DNA of 64,000 nucleotides from Dendrophyllia cribrosa (lineage: Eukaryota; Cnidaria; Anthozoa; Scleractinia; Dendrophylliidae): the NCBI GenBank assembly GCA_024195265.1, contig JAJLRJ010000004.1:34980030-35044029 (forward strand). The letters run 5' to 3'. The notes below the pieces were generated by a model, which ran no database searches, was not told where the DNA came from, and saw nothing but the letters and a program-made list of their open reading frames with translations. The translations under genes were made by a program, and so were the position numbers. Of this stretch, positions 23,015 through 34,378 are shown piece by piece; the first letter of the stretch is position 1, and each line of letters begins with the position of its first letter.

Positions 23015-23126
23015 CAGGGTTAGACTCGACCTGAAATTTGAAAATTAAACGAAAGACAGAGCTCTAAACAGGTCATCTTCTCGCCTGAATTTGTGAATAT
23101 TTTACATCAGGTCGAGTCTAACCCTG
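23015..23126. mobile_element. 112-bp MITE with TA duplication
   Basis: CAGGGTTAGACTCGACCTGA at the left and its exact inverse at the right are flanked by TA, as for mariner/Tc1-type MITEs. Between 22030 and 23015 I see no gene and no other repeat. Confidence 0.85.
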
Positions 23127-23239
23127 TAAAAATGCGCCTTCAATGCTTTGATTCAGCGACCATAGCGAATTCGAAACTGGTCTATTAGCGACTAACAATT
23201 TAGAGAGAAAATCACAACCGACAACAAATCAAATTAACA

Positions 23240-23530
23240 TCCTTGCAACCCGTTTTTAGATCTATTTTGCAATGAAGAAGCTCTCTAAGCAAAACTGTAA
23301 CATAAATTATTACTGTACTCAGATTATATCAGAGAACGCTTGAAATTAAACGATAACAAGCTCCAGTACTGCATAAAACCTACTGCTAACATCTTTGCAT
23401 ATCTTTTTGGGATCAATTTTGCAATTATACGAAGCTCGCTAAACAAAACTGTAACATAATTTATTACTGTACTCAGGTATATCAAAGAACTCTTGAAATC
23501 AAACAATATAAAGCTACTGCAGCCCTGCAT
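23240..23530. repeat. Two-copy direct repeat (about 148-bp unit)
   Basis: The unit with AAAACTGTAACATAA...TTATTACTGTACTCAG and ...GCATAAAAC occurs twice in direct orientation with several substitutions. Non-coding. Confidence 0.75.
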
Positions 23531-23845
23531 AAAACTATGCTTTTAAGCAATTACATAATTTGAAGATTCATATTTTATTATCGGCTCAGAAAAAAAAAAA
23601 AAACGTTTGTTTTGTTATACGTTTGAGCACATTTCTGTCTTGGTTAAAGTAATGTCCAGCCAGCGCTTTCAATGTAAATCTATTTTCCAGCGTACATTAT
23701 ATATAATGATAGATTTACTCCATATATATAAGAACGTCTAATGCTTGGGCTGAGGCTTAGCTGGGACTAGATGTTCTGTGATTTTTTTTAGCGATTTGAG
23801 TCTGAAAACGTTCTTAGCACGTTCTTAGGATAAACGATAAACGGT

Positions 23846-26068
23846 TATGGAAGGCCAAATGGTGCAAAATTCAAGAACTGTAATTTGATCACATTCAAGG
23901 ATAACGATCACATTCAACAACCACATTCACATTCACCGTATCTAAATTAATCAATTTCAACAGTCATCTCGATCACATTCAAGGCCACACATCACGTCCA
24001 ACAAGCACATTTACATTCAACACATGTAAATTATCAATCACATTCAACAGACATCTCGATCACATTCAAGAACATTTTTTAAATGTCAACATATCCCATA
24101 ATGCTTTGCGCTACTGTCGACGCAAAATAGACAGGCTGAACATGACTCCCACTCGCCTTTAAATCACAGCTATGAATTTGTTCTCTTCGATTATATTGAC
24201 CTTTTGATCTCGGCGGATCTCAAATTGATAGCCGGGAGGATTTCATGCTGTCCAGGGCCGTTAAAATTGTATTATTTATTTACGCATTGTTCAGTGCTAG
24301 CACAATTGGCATACATTGCGGTTTCTTTGGCTCGCTTTTTAAATACTCAGTATCGGCTAAAGTTTGTTATCGCTTTGAAAGCGCTAGGATTGTTAAATTT
24401 CTCAGGCTGTGATTTAGTGTCTTGCAACAAAAGTGAGCCGAAGAAACCGCAATGCATGCCAATAGAGCTTGCACCGAACAACGGCATATAAAATAAATAA
24501 TATAATTCTAATGCATGGTTCAATTCCTACAGTTACCATCCCCCCCCCCCCCCCCCCCCGGGCAACCCCCGGGACAAAGTCGGCCCTTGTGGCCCGGGGG
24601 TGGGGAATTTTGCAAGCAGTCTTGTCCCGGGGGTAGTGGGTGGGGATAATCTAGGTGAGCAAGGAATTATGGGGCGAAAATTTCGTCGAAGCACGTGGCG
24701 GACGACATGACTCAACAAGTGAATTTCTTTGCTGGGAAATCCTTATAATTTGTTAGTAATTGGCTGGAAGAAAACAATTTGGCAAAGTTGAAGCCTGTCA
24801 GTGGATGATGTGAAGTGTTGGGAAGAACACATCCTCAGTACACGAAACAACCGCAAGAGAAAAGCGATAAAAGCCAAAGAAACGTGAGCAAGGAAGAAAA
24901 ACAATGGGAGAGATGCTTCCTGATCTTTGTAACCATACGAGTCTAGTCCAGTCCATGTCTATTTTGTAAACTGTTCGGTGGATTTATAATAAATATGTCT
25001 GTCTTCTTGAGAAACGGTGCAGCTTGCTGTTGAGTGTCCCGGGGGTGGGGAATTACCTCTTTCTTTGTGCCCGGGGGTGGGGATTAGGACGCCAAGTAAA
25101 GAAAAAATGGCAAATCCCCGGGGGTGTGCCCGGGGGGGGGGGATGGTAACTATAGGAATTGAACCATGCATAACGGCTCTGGACAGCATGAAATCCTCCT
25201 ATCAATATGAGAGATATAAATACGCCGAGATCAAAACGTCAATGTCATGGAAGAGAACAAATTCATAGCTACTAGCTGTGAGCTAAATGCGCAAATCTCT
25301 CAGACATCTTACTGGGAAAGCTTCATGCTGTTTCTAACATGGTATGTAGATACCAGTGTTACAATCATTCACTAAAAGTTTCAGGTTTGTTTTGCTTCCG
25401 ATTTGGGAAGGTCACGCAATTCGTCACGCTATTTCAGATAAGCCGTGAAAATAAACAAAATTGAACCAGTTGAAAGTTATTTTTGCATCATACATGCTTA
25501 TAAGCCGATTTAATGGAACCTATAGTGAATTCAATCTTTTGTGATGGGATTTTTGCGTAATTGGCCGTCATGTTGGTGGAAGTGGTAAAAAGGCCAAGAT
25601 AGCCACTCAATACAATGTCTAATATTCGTCCGCCTTTAACTCTTGAACGAAATGCTCTGGCGCTTCATAATTTGGCCCAGATGTGTAGTTTTAAACCCTC
25701 TACAATTCCATAAACATTTTGGAATCGAAATCTGTTTTTCAATGCTTCCGGAATTTTGATATGACATGATATGATGTAAGTGCAAGCCAAGAATTTTTAA
25801 GCCACTGGCTACGTCGACAGTAACGCAAATCATTATGGGATATGTTGACATTTAAAAAATGTTCTTGAATGTGATCGAGATGTCTGTTGAATGTGATTGA
25901 TAATTTACATATGTTGAATGTGATGTGTGACCTTGAATGTGATCGAGATGACTGTTGAAATTGATTAATTTAGATATGTTGAATGTGAATGTGGTTGTTG
26001 AATGTGATCGTTATCCTTGAATGTGATCAAATTAGAGTTCTTGAATTTTGCACCATTTGGCCTTCCAT
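23846..26068. mobile_element. 2.2-kb foldback element with long inverted arms
   Basis: The left arm starting ATGGAAGGCCAAATGGTGCA (23847 on) is inverted at the right end (to 26068), flanked by AAACGGT (23839-23845 and 26069-26075). The outer 220 bp of each arm is built from repeats of GATCACATTCAA. Homology resumes further in (24165-24265 against 25165-25265; 24515-24540 against 25140-25165), so the arms have separate insertions. The left one is a smaller palindrome at about 24268-24500. The centre holds CCCGGGGGTGGGG repeats and C/G runs. No coding potential seen. Confidence 0.85.
24268..24500. mobile_element. Small palindromic insert within the foldback's left arm
   Basis: ATTGGCATACATTGCGGTTT...GCTC is inverted at GAGCCGAAGAAACCGCAATG...GCCAAT. 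It interrupts homology between the two foldback arms, so it arrived after them. Confidence 0.7.
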
Positions 26069-26385
26069 AAACGGTACAGTATTTCAGCAAACCATTGTTC
26101 TCAATAAGAAGAAAGAAAAATAGGCGAAGTTCTACAAATTTGCCACTTGTAGGACATACTTCAGTATTATAAAATCATGGACAAAGACTTGTATACGTTG
26201 TTTAGCTCGTCGTTAACATTCAGTAAAATGGTAAATCAGTAAAGACGTTCTCATTTTTTAACGGCTACATTTCAGCCTGGATGTTTTCTTAGCACACTCT
26301 TAAAATTCTGGCCAATGTGAACCTAAACGTTCTTATAAAAAAGGTTCTTATATTGTAATTGAGTGTATTGTGGTAGAGTGACTTT

Positions 26386-27120
26386 TTAAAGTTCATGGAC
26401 AGTGACACTCAAAGTATTGGTCTGTGGCTCGCACATGGTTGACGTCTCCACGTGGTACTTACGTTTGTGTCTGTTCCTATCTCCACTCAGAGTAAAGCAC
26501 TTGTCACAGATGTCGCATTTAAAAGGTTTTTCTCCGCTGTGTGTTCTTTTATGTTGCATGAGATGCGATGACTGTCGAAAACGTTTGTCACACTGGTTGC
26601 ACTGAAAAGGCCTCTCTCCGTCGTGTGTCCGTTGATGTATTTTAAGATGATTGCCCTGAGTAAAACGCTTGTGACACTGGCTGCATTCATGAGGTTTCTC
26701 CCCAGTGTGAACTCTTTTGTGCCGCTTCAGCCCCGCCGCATCACAATAACTTTTGCCGCATTGATCGCATTTAAAAGATTTAACTCCGTGATAAAATTTT
26801 TTATGGCGCTCTAGAATTCCTAACTGTCCAAACCATTTGTTGCATCGTTCACATTCAAAGTTTTTCTTCCCATGGATTCTTGTGTTATGTTGATGTAGAT
26901 GTTTTGCTGTGGTAAAACATTTATCACACTGGCTGCATTGGAAAACGTTATTTTCCTGGTGTATTTTTTCGTGTTCGATAAGACACGGTTTACTGTCGTA
27001 GCAATTACCACAGTACTTGCATTCAAAAAAAGGCTTTTTGTTCAACCTGGTCTGCGTTCCTCTGGATTTGACACTACTTCCACTGAAAATACCAATGCAC
27101 CCCTCATCACTTGCTTTCAT
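26386..27120 (-). CDS. C2H2 zinc-finger protein, seven fingers
   Basis: An intronless 244-residue protein starting at ATG (MKASDEGCIGIFSGSSVKSR). Seven C2H2 fingers follow without a gap from about residue 32: CKYCGNCY..H...H, CSQCDKCF, CERCNKWF, CDQCGKSY, CSQCHKRF, CNQCDKRF and CDICDKCF. Later fingers are joined by TGEKP-type linkers (HTGEKPHEC, HDGERPFQC, HSGEKPFKC), typical of DNA-binding arrays. No KRAB or other effector domain is visible in the 31-residue N-terminus, so it may be truncated or the last exon of a longer gene. It probably acts in the nucleus as a sequence-specific DNA-binding factor; the target is unknown. It lies between two transposon-dense regions and both strands nearby lack other genes. 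Confidence 0.9.
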   Translation of the reverse strand: MKASDEGCIGIFSGSSVKSRGTQTRLNKKPFFECKYCGNCYDSKPCLIEHEKIHQENNVFQCSQCDKCFTTAKHLHQHNTRIHGKKNFECERCNKWFGQLGILERHKKFYHGVKSFKCDQCGKSYCDAAGLKRHKRVHTGEKPHECSQCHKRFTQGNHLKIHQRTHDGERPFQCNQCDKRFRQSSHLMQHKRTHSGEKPFKCDICDKCFTLSGDRNRHKRKYHVETSTMCEPQTNTLSVTVHEL

Positions 27121-27267
27121 CGTGCTCCTCTGAATAATGCTTGGTGCGAGTTTAGGACCTTTAAAAACAACGAAGAAGGAACAATTACGTACTTATTGAC
27201 TGAATGGGAGGGCGGGAGGGGAAATATTTGGCTAGAGGTCATAACGTCCATTACACGAACCAGTTTA

Positions 27268-27463
27268 ACCCTTTAAGCCCTAGGAGTGATCAGCATCAAA
27301 TTTCTCCTTGTAATATTAATGCCTCATCAATCAAAAAGGTCATGAGAATTAAGGACATGATCACACAAGATGAGTTCTCTTGATATCCAAACAATTTCTC
27401 CCCACTACTTCTATAGGAAATGTACAGGACTAGAGATGAGAATTTAAATTTTGATATTACGGC
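27268..27463. mobile_element. MITE family 'AACCCTTTAAGCC', copy 1, right end cut
   Basis: Shares CATCAAATTTCTCCTTGT, GTCATGAGAATTAAGGACAT and ATATCCAAACAATTTCT with copies at 31232 and 54810. Its right end stops at GGCTTAA where the TTAA element at 27468 begins. Confidence 0.85.
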
Positions 27464-27467
27464 TTAA

Positions 27468-28207
27468 AGGGACACTGCCCGGCCCAAATAACGAAAATAT
27501 AGATTACTTTATGGCAGTGCGCGCGCACGGCATTTACGTACGAGTTGGTGATGTATCAGAAATCGAACGAGTGAGATTTCTGATACAAACCAACGAGTGC
27601 GTAAATGACGTACAAAGCACTGCCCATGCTGTAATTTGTTTATTTTATACACACTGAGATTTGTGATTGGACGAAATGCTTTTATCACGTATGAGAAAGT
27701 CGTTTCGCCATTCTGAGTGGCTGCGAACCCCGAACGGGGTTTTAACACGCCAAATTTCAATAGAAAATCTCAATAAGTATGAATTGAAATAATTATGCTT
27801 TCTTGATTTCCATGTTATGTCGCCAAATGCCACTAATTATACAACTTGATTGAATAAAAAGATTATATAGAGCAAAACAAAAGCAGTAGTTTGGAGACAA
27901 AGTGCAGGATTGCAAGGATGGAAGTGGATTACACTTCATCAAATTTGATTTCGTGACAGGCGGTCAAGAAATCAAAATTGCCATTCTTGTGGAATTTTGA
28001 CCATTTTAGCGATTTTTTTTTTGTTTGTCTTTTCTTGTCTTCATATTTCAAGATAATGAAGCAAGCTTTAAACAAGCTCCTGTCCATAATCATGAATACA
28101 TGATATATCAGCCAGGACAGTATCCCTTTAAGATAATAGAGTAAGCTTAAAGCAAGCTTCTGACCATAATCATGAAAACACGATATATCAGCCGGGACAG
28201 TGCCCCT
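27468..28207. mobile_element. TTAA-flanked MITE with a duplicated right end
   Basis: Left end AGGGACACTGCCCGGC; right end GCCGGGACAGTGCCCCT; TTAA on both sides (27464-27467, 28208-28211). The last 80 bp occur twice in tandem (28048-28127 and 28128-28207), each ending in a terminal repeat plus TTAA. A small palindrome lies at 27538-27604. Non-coding. Confidence 0.8.
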
Positions 28208-29524
28208 TTAACAACAGATAGTGATTACTGTATTAACGTAAGTAGGCTGTTCAACAGCCGCTTTTACGATGCGCGAGCGCGAAGAACGAGCAACGAGCGC
28301 GGAGCGCGAGTCACGCGAGGGAAGGAAGAAAGAAAGAGAAACGCCTGTTCTGGCTCTTCTATCGTTCGTCCGTCGAACGGAAAATTCTAATTGGCTGATT
28401 TGGCGGATGCGTTAATAAACTGCGAAGAGAACAAAAGTAGATGAGTCTGTGTAATTACATTTGCCACGCCTCTAGCTGTTGTTATTTTATAAGATATACA
28501 ACCGTCTTGCAAACGCCGTATGGTAGTCCCGTCAATTTAGGACAGGTGTGTGCCGCGAAGGTTCTTTAACCCTGACCCTAATCAACTTTAAAAAAAATCG
28601 AAAATTGACACCCTATTTAAGGGAAAAACACTAACTCAGAATTGTGTGAACAGATCGTTTTTATTTCTTTTCTGTACGTGGAAAGTTTAACATGAGCCTA
28701 GTTTCATTAATACGCCATCATAACCATATATTTTTTGTTTAGCTGGGTATTTAGGAACTGTAATATAGCTAATACAACTTAAAGGAACCCTAACCAAGGA
28801 TCACAGGGGGGTAGTGGGGGTATGAATACAAACGCTTCTCATCGCTCCCGGCCTCTAAAGGCTATGAACAGGATCTTGTCGTGGCTATTGGCGAGCAACC
28901 GAGCACGGTCTGTGGAGGAAGAGGGGTCCACTCATCGATATCCGATACCGAAAGGATCCTGTTTACAAGCTAGGCCGCTAGCGACCGAGAGCGAAAAGAA
29001 GCGGCTGTATATTTTAGCGCTGTCTCTCACAAAAAGAAATCATTTTTTAAAGAATATTTGGCTTTTCTGCGAGGCAAAGAGGTATAAAACATTAAAGTTT
29101 CTGCGACCAACGTATAACAATCAAGCGAACGTTGAGGACATGAAATTCTCGTTCTAGCGTCAGGATAGAAAAAAGTAGAACTCAAGTTTCCTTTCAAAAA
29201 ACCTATTGCAAATTAAAACCAACTATGGGAATTTCAAGCTTTCTAGACAACTTTTCTTGAAGCATAAAAATATCTACCAAACTCCTCATTTCTGAAATAC
29301 AGACAAACAGCAAGGTAGCTTATTCCAGGTGTTAGATTGTGGGGCCGGGGAGAAGGTAAAAACCACTTGCACCCGCCTATGAACGCCTCTAACAGGCTAC
29401 CAGCAAGGGGTTTATACTAGCGTCTTGCTGTAGCAAGTTTTCTGCGAAAAATTTTAAGACTTCTTGATTGGTTCTTCGTAATTATTCTAGTTTCTCAACT
29501 TTGATAGACGAATGAGCTATAAGA

Positions 29525-29688
29525 ATAGACCGATTGCATAAATGGCGCCGCATTTGAATAACAATACGTCAGAAAACCTTAGCCTCGCGTTGATGAGAGA
29601 AATCCTTTGTCTGGAAACATAAGCACGAGGCTAAGGTTTTTTAACGTATTGTTATTCAAATTCGGCGCCATTTATGCAATCGGTCTAT
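29525..29688. repeat. 164-bp near-perfect hairpin element
   Basis: ATAGACCGATTGCATAAATG...CAATACGT and its inverse, with a further inner inversion of ACCTTAGCCTCG. Non-coding. From 28210 to 29520 I see no gene or recognisable repeat. Confidence 0.85.
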
Positions 29689-30131
29689 AGTGCGTCTTCA
29701 GGCACGTTTCATTTTTTTCGCCTCGCGTGACTAGCGCCCGCTCCACGTCCGTTACTCACTCTTCGCGCGAAGGCAACTGAGTATCCTCCATGCAGTCCAC
29801 ATCGTACGATAGCAAACTTTTAGCGGCACAAAAATCGCTCCTCGACAGTTAGATTTAACGAATATATTGGTTAAACTAGAAATACGTGTCTCGCAGAACC
29901 TCGCGAAACTCGGGGGAGGGTGCACCGCGAGTCGAAACTCTCGATTTGCGTATGAGGCTTTTCGTCATTCCACTTCGTCTTCTTTGAAACCAAAAACGTT
30001 GGTAAAAGGTCTTTCGATGGTTCGCGTACCGTTTACTGTCCGCCATCTTTGTTTACCATGCTCCTATATAGGCTTACATGAAGTAGTACCACATTGTTGC
30101 CAGGCAACTGCACGACATCTTCAAGTATAGG

Positions 30132-30188
<57 letters not shown>
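30132..30188. repeat. (TA)n microsatellite
   Basis: About 28 uninterrupted TA units. Confidence 0.95.
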
Positions 30189-30192
<4 letters not shown>

Positions 30193-30356
30193 TCGCTCGA
30201 ATTCGCGCGGCTTAGCTCCCGAGGCACGACAAATTTATTAACCTCGCTTCGCGAGGAATTATGATTCTTTCCGCATCACTTGCCAAAAATGACGCCTTAT
30301 TAATCGATCTATGTCGATTTATGGAGGTTTCAAAATTTGACTAAAATTACTGGCAG

Positions 30357-30444
30357 TTTTTTTTTGTTGGCGCGCGCGATAATTCGCGAGCGGCGAAGCC
30401 GCGAGAAGGTTTCTCGCGGCTTATCGCGCGCGCCAACAAAAAAC
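30357..30444. repeat. Short GC-rich hairpin
   Basis: GTTGGCGCGCGCGATAA and its inverse TTATCGCGCGCGCCAAC surround an inner GCGAGCGGCGAAGCCGCGAG palindrome. Non-coding. Nothing recognisable between 30445 and 31230. Confidence 0.85.
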
Positions 30445-31231
30445 CACCAGCTGCGCATGCTAGCCCTAGGGAACCTGGACTTGTTGACAGTTTACCTAGG
30501 GAAACTGAATTTTTTAAGTGTAACCGATTTTGCCCTAAGTAACCTACCTTGGGGAAATTTTATCGTCTGGAGCTTGGATATGTCACAAGAACAATAAAGT
30601 TTCCCTTGGCAGCTACTCCAAAGCAATAGCAAGGGAAAATTCAAATCCCAAGGTAGCTACCCAATCGACGCCCGTCGGCGAATGCGTTGATGACAGAATC
30701 GGACATATATCACGTTGTGTTAAAAAAATTAAAAGCTTCAGTTTTAGTTGCCGTTTAGAATTTTAAAAGTGTGTAGTGTGACAACGTCTATTGTTGTATG
30801 CAGCTTACGGCTTGAGGATATATTTCATCGGATGCAAATTTTAACGCAATCGCTTGATGCTTTGTTCGGTGACGTTCATAGTTTTGCTCTAGCCTGCCTA
30901 GCAGGCGCCCGTTTTAAACTAAAAGAAATTACTGTCACATGCGACTCCTCTGTGCCTTTTGATCGCTGGAATGGTGAAATACATGGTCGAACGATCTGGA
31001 CACAGCGGGAAGTGAAATACTATGTCGTCGAAAGCGGTGTGTCATTCTGACCTCAGTTTCCGACCTAAACCATGCGGTGATACCTAATCACAGGGATACC
31101 TTTAAAACGGGAACGGAGAATTAAGAATGGGAACGGAGAACGGGGAACGTCAATATACCGTTTCTGATTTTGTTACGTTTGTAACGTTTAATGGCGACGA
31201 TGACATACGGTAGTGTAATTCCAAAGTCGCT

Positions 31232-31441
31232 TTAACCCTTTAAGCCGTAAGAGTGACCAGCATCAAATTTCTCCTTGTTATATCAATTCCTTATCAATCA
31301 GAAAGGTCATGAGAATTAAGGACATGATCACACAAGATGAATTCTCTTGATATCCAAACAATTTCTTCCCACTACTTCTATAGGAAATGTATAGGGACAA
31401 GAAATGAGAATTTAAATTTTGATAAAGGGCTTAAAGGGTTA
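31232..31441. mobile_element. MITE family 'AACCCTTTAAGCC', copy 2 (complete)
   Basis: Bounded by TAACCCTTTAAGCC and GGCTTAAAGGGTTA. The interior closely matches the copies at 27268 and 54810. Confidence 0.88.
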
Positions 31442-31809
31442 AAGAGTCCTTGTTTTAAAGATTACTTGTTCCCCGTTCCCATTACCCGATTTTACCTTTT
31501 ACTTTGGTGTCTTTGGCGGCATTTACCGTGGTATCAGTTGGTGTTTACACACAAAATGTGTTAATCTAGGTAAGCTGGCACTAAGACCTCAGTAAAACGC
31601 CAAAGTTTAAACACGGCAAAAAAGAACAAGAAAGTGCCCACGACATTTACCATGGTAATAAAAGTTCGAGGCAAATGAACCAATCAAGATGAAAACCGCC
31701 AAGTGAATTAACGCCGTAAATAATAATACTGGCGTGCAACCTATTTTACAGCGGAAGTTTTCTTCATAGTAAATATTATTTATCGTAACCTGCTATCAGG
31801 CACCTTTTT

Positions 31810-32146
31810 CTCCCCGGGGGAGGGACTCCCATATAAAAATGACGAGGTGCTCGTCGGTAATTTTCGAAAAACACCCTAAAAGGTACCAGAATCTCGTTTG
31901 ATGGGCGTGGCTCAAAATAATTTTTACCCCTAAGAGGTACCAATTCTAAAACAACACGTGTTATATTCTGTCATATTTTTTCGGCTCATACCCTAAAAGG
32001 TACCGCGATAATTCTAACCGTAGTCATCAGTTTAGATTTTAGTACCCTAAGCGGTGCCAATCTCTAAATTTTGACCCCTAAAAGGTACGACGAGCACCCC
32101 GTCATTTTTATATAGGAGTCCCCCCCCCCCCCCCCCCCCCCGGGCT
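31810..32146. mobile_element. Hairpin MITE 'GGGGGAGGGACTCC..ATAAAAATGACG', copy 2
   Basis: CCCCGGGGGAGGGACTCCCA at the left is inverted at the right, including a 20-base C run. Internal GGTACC-centred repeats (AAAGGTACC, GGTACCTTTT) are shared with the copy at 6155. Confidence 0.82.
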
Positions 32147-34035
32147 TTTTCTTCGGAGCAAAAGTCGGCAAAAGCGGAGGAGTTACAGTTTAATATACCC
32201 CATACAGCGTCTTTATATGTTACGGAAATCACTCAATGCAATTTGTTTATGACAACATATCATGACATAACTGATGAATGAGAAGTGCCAGTGTTTAAAA
32301 TCTTTTTTTTTCTTCTTACCCGAAAAACACAGTCGAACGACTCGTTCGATTAAGTTCGGACATCGAACCAAAACAGACCAGTTTCAGACTACGTTTGAGT
32401 ATGACTGGTACGAAAGAAACAGAAACACAGCGCGTGTAAGAAAATCTACCCTTTGTCACACAACATCACCCGCCTGAAAAACATGCGGCTAATAATAGTT
32501 TCCAGATGAATAATATTTACTACTAAAATTTATAGCTGTAACTTACGGAGGAATTCAAGGAACCTCGCTTTATCTTATACGGCTTATGATCTCAAAATTG
32601 TGGTGGAAAGATCTGACAGTCAGCGTGGATGACCTTATGATATATTCGCAACTACCCGACCGTTCTTGAGAGCGAGCGTAAAACGTTGATCCCAATAAAA
32701 CAAAACGGTCATCAAATCGCATAATTATACCCTTATAACTATGGGCGGCCGTTACCGCCAAAAATACAAACATTGCAAACGACTTAGAATAAACATGAAT
32801 GGTTCAATGGTGTTTTGTAAGTTGGTATAGATGATCTAGAAGTAATATAGTTAAAATGTAGTTGGACAGGTTGTCTTTGGTGGAATGAAATACTCAACCA
32901 ATAAATGGTTTAGACAGTTTACAAACCGTATAGTCGCCGTTGTCGAAACGGTACAATATATATATATATAGACACAAATGATCAAGTCTAAATGTAAATA
33001 GTTCAGCAACCGTTTGTAAAACCACACAGACTAAGTGGAATTGGTGAAAGTAAATGAAAACCGGTCTAGTGTCCGATGTTAAAACGACAAAGTGAAGTCT
33101 CAAATGGTTCAGCGTCATGTGAGATGATTTAGTGCAATACCAAACGGTCTAACGTAGTGTGAAATGGTTTATCCTACCGACAAATGGTTAATCGTGATTT
33201 CAAATGGCTTAGCATAATGTGAAATAGTTCAGCGTGATGTGCAATAGTTCAGCGTAATGTCAAATGGTTTAGCGTGACACCAAATGGTTTTGCGTAATGT
33301 CAAATGGTTTAGCGTGACACCAAATGGTTTAGTGTTACATCAAATGATTCGCGCCGAGACCGCCAAAAATACAAACATGAAATGGAATAGCCTGCAGTGA
33401 AATGGAGCAGCTTGAAGTGAAATGATCTAATCTATGTGGGGTATGACATCAACTAGTCTGGAATTTGGCGCGAAAATACTCACGTGCTTTGTGCAGTCTA
33501 CACGGCGAACTCGCACACGACGAACTACAAGCTTCACGGCCTTCACTTCGTCTTCTATCGTCGGCTTTATAAAAACGCAGTGGCTATTCGTACGGGAGTC
33601 CAAAACTTTCGTCAATTTTTGATGTTTATTGTTATTCTTCACTTTTGTTGGTCCACAATTTTAAATGATCGTTTAGCTTTACGAAGCGCTTCTGGTAAGC
33701 GATATTGATTTGGCTCAGACTTATTTGCTAATTTGAAATGAGTCATGCGACTCATTTCGTGACACTTAAAAATTTTTCGCGTCAAAGAATACTCCCGTAC
33801 GGCCAACTTCGATTTGCTATTCGTACGGGAGTCCAAAACTTTCGAAAATTTTCGATGTTATTCTTCACTTTCACCGATCCATTTGTTCATTGTTTCGTAA
33901 AAGGAATTCGGCGAAATAAGTTCGGACGGCGGTCCATCTTGGCGGTCCGGATTGCAAAATTCGGACCGCTCAGGAAACCAATCTGAATGCTGCTTTCCAT
34001 CGTGGACTCATTTTGCCATATAATAAAACTTGTTA

Positions 34036-34378
<343 letters not shown>

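Noticed and set aside
23240..23530. CRISPR-like array
   Set aside because: Only two long direct repeats with substitutions and no uniform short repeat/spacer pattern; the window is eukaryotic.
30033..30227. Frame reading (YI)n
   Set aside because: Translation of the (TA)n microsatellite.
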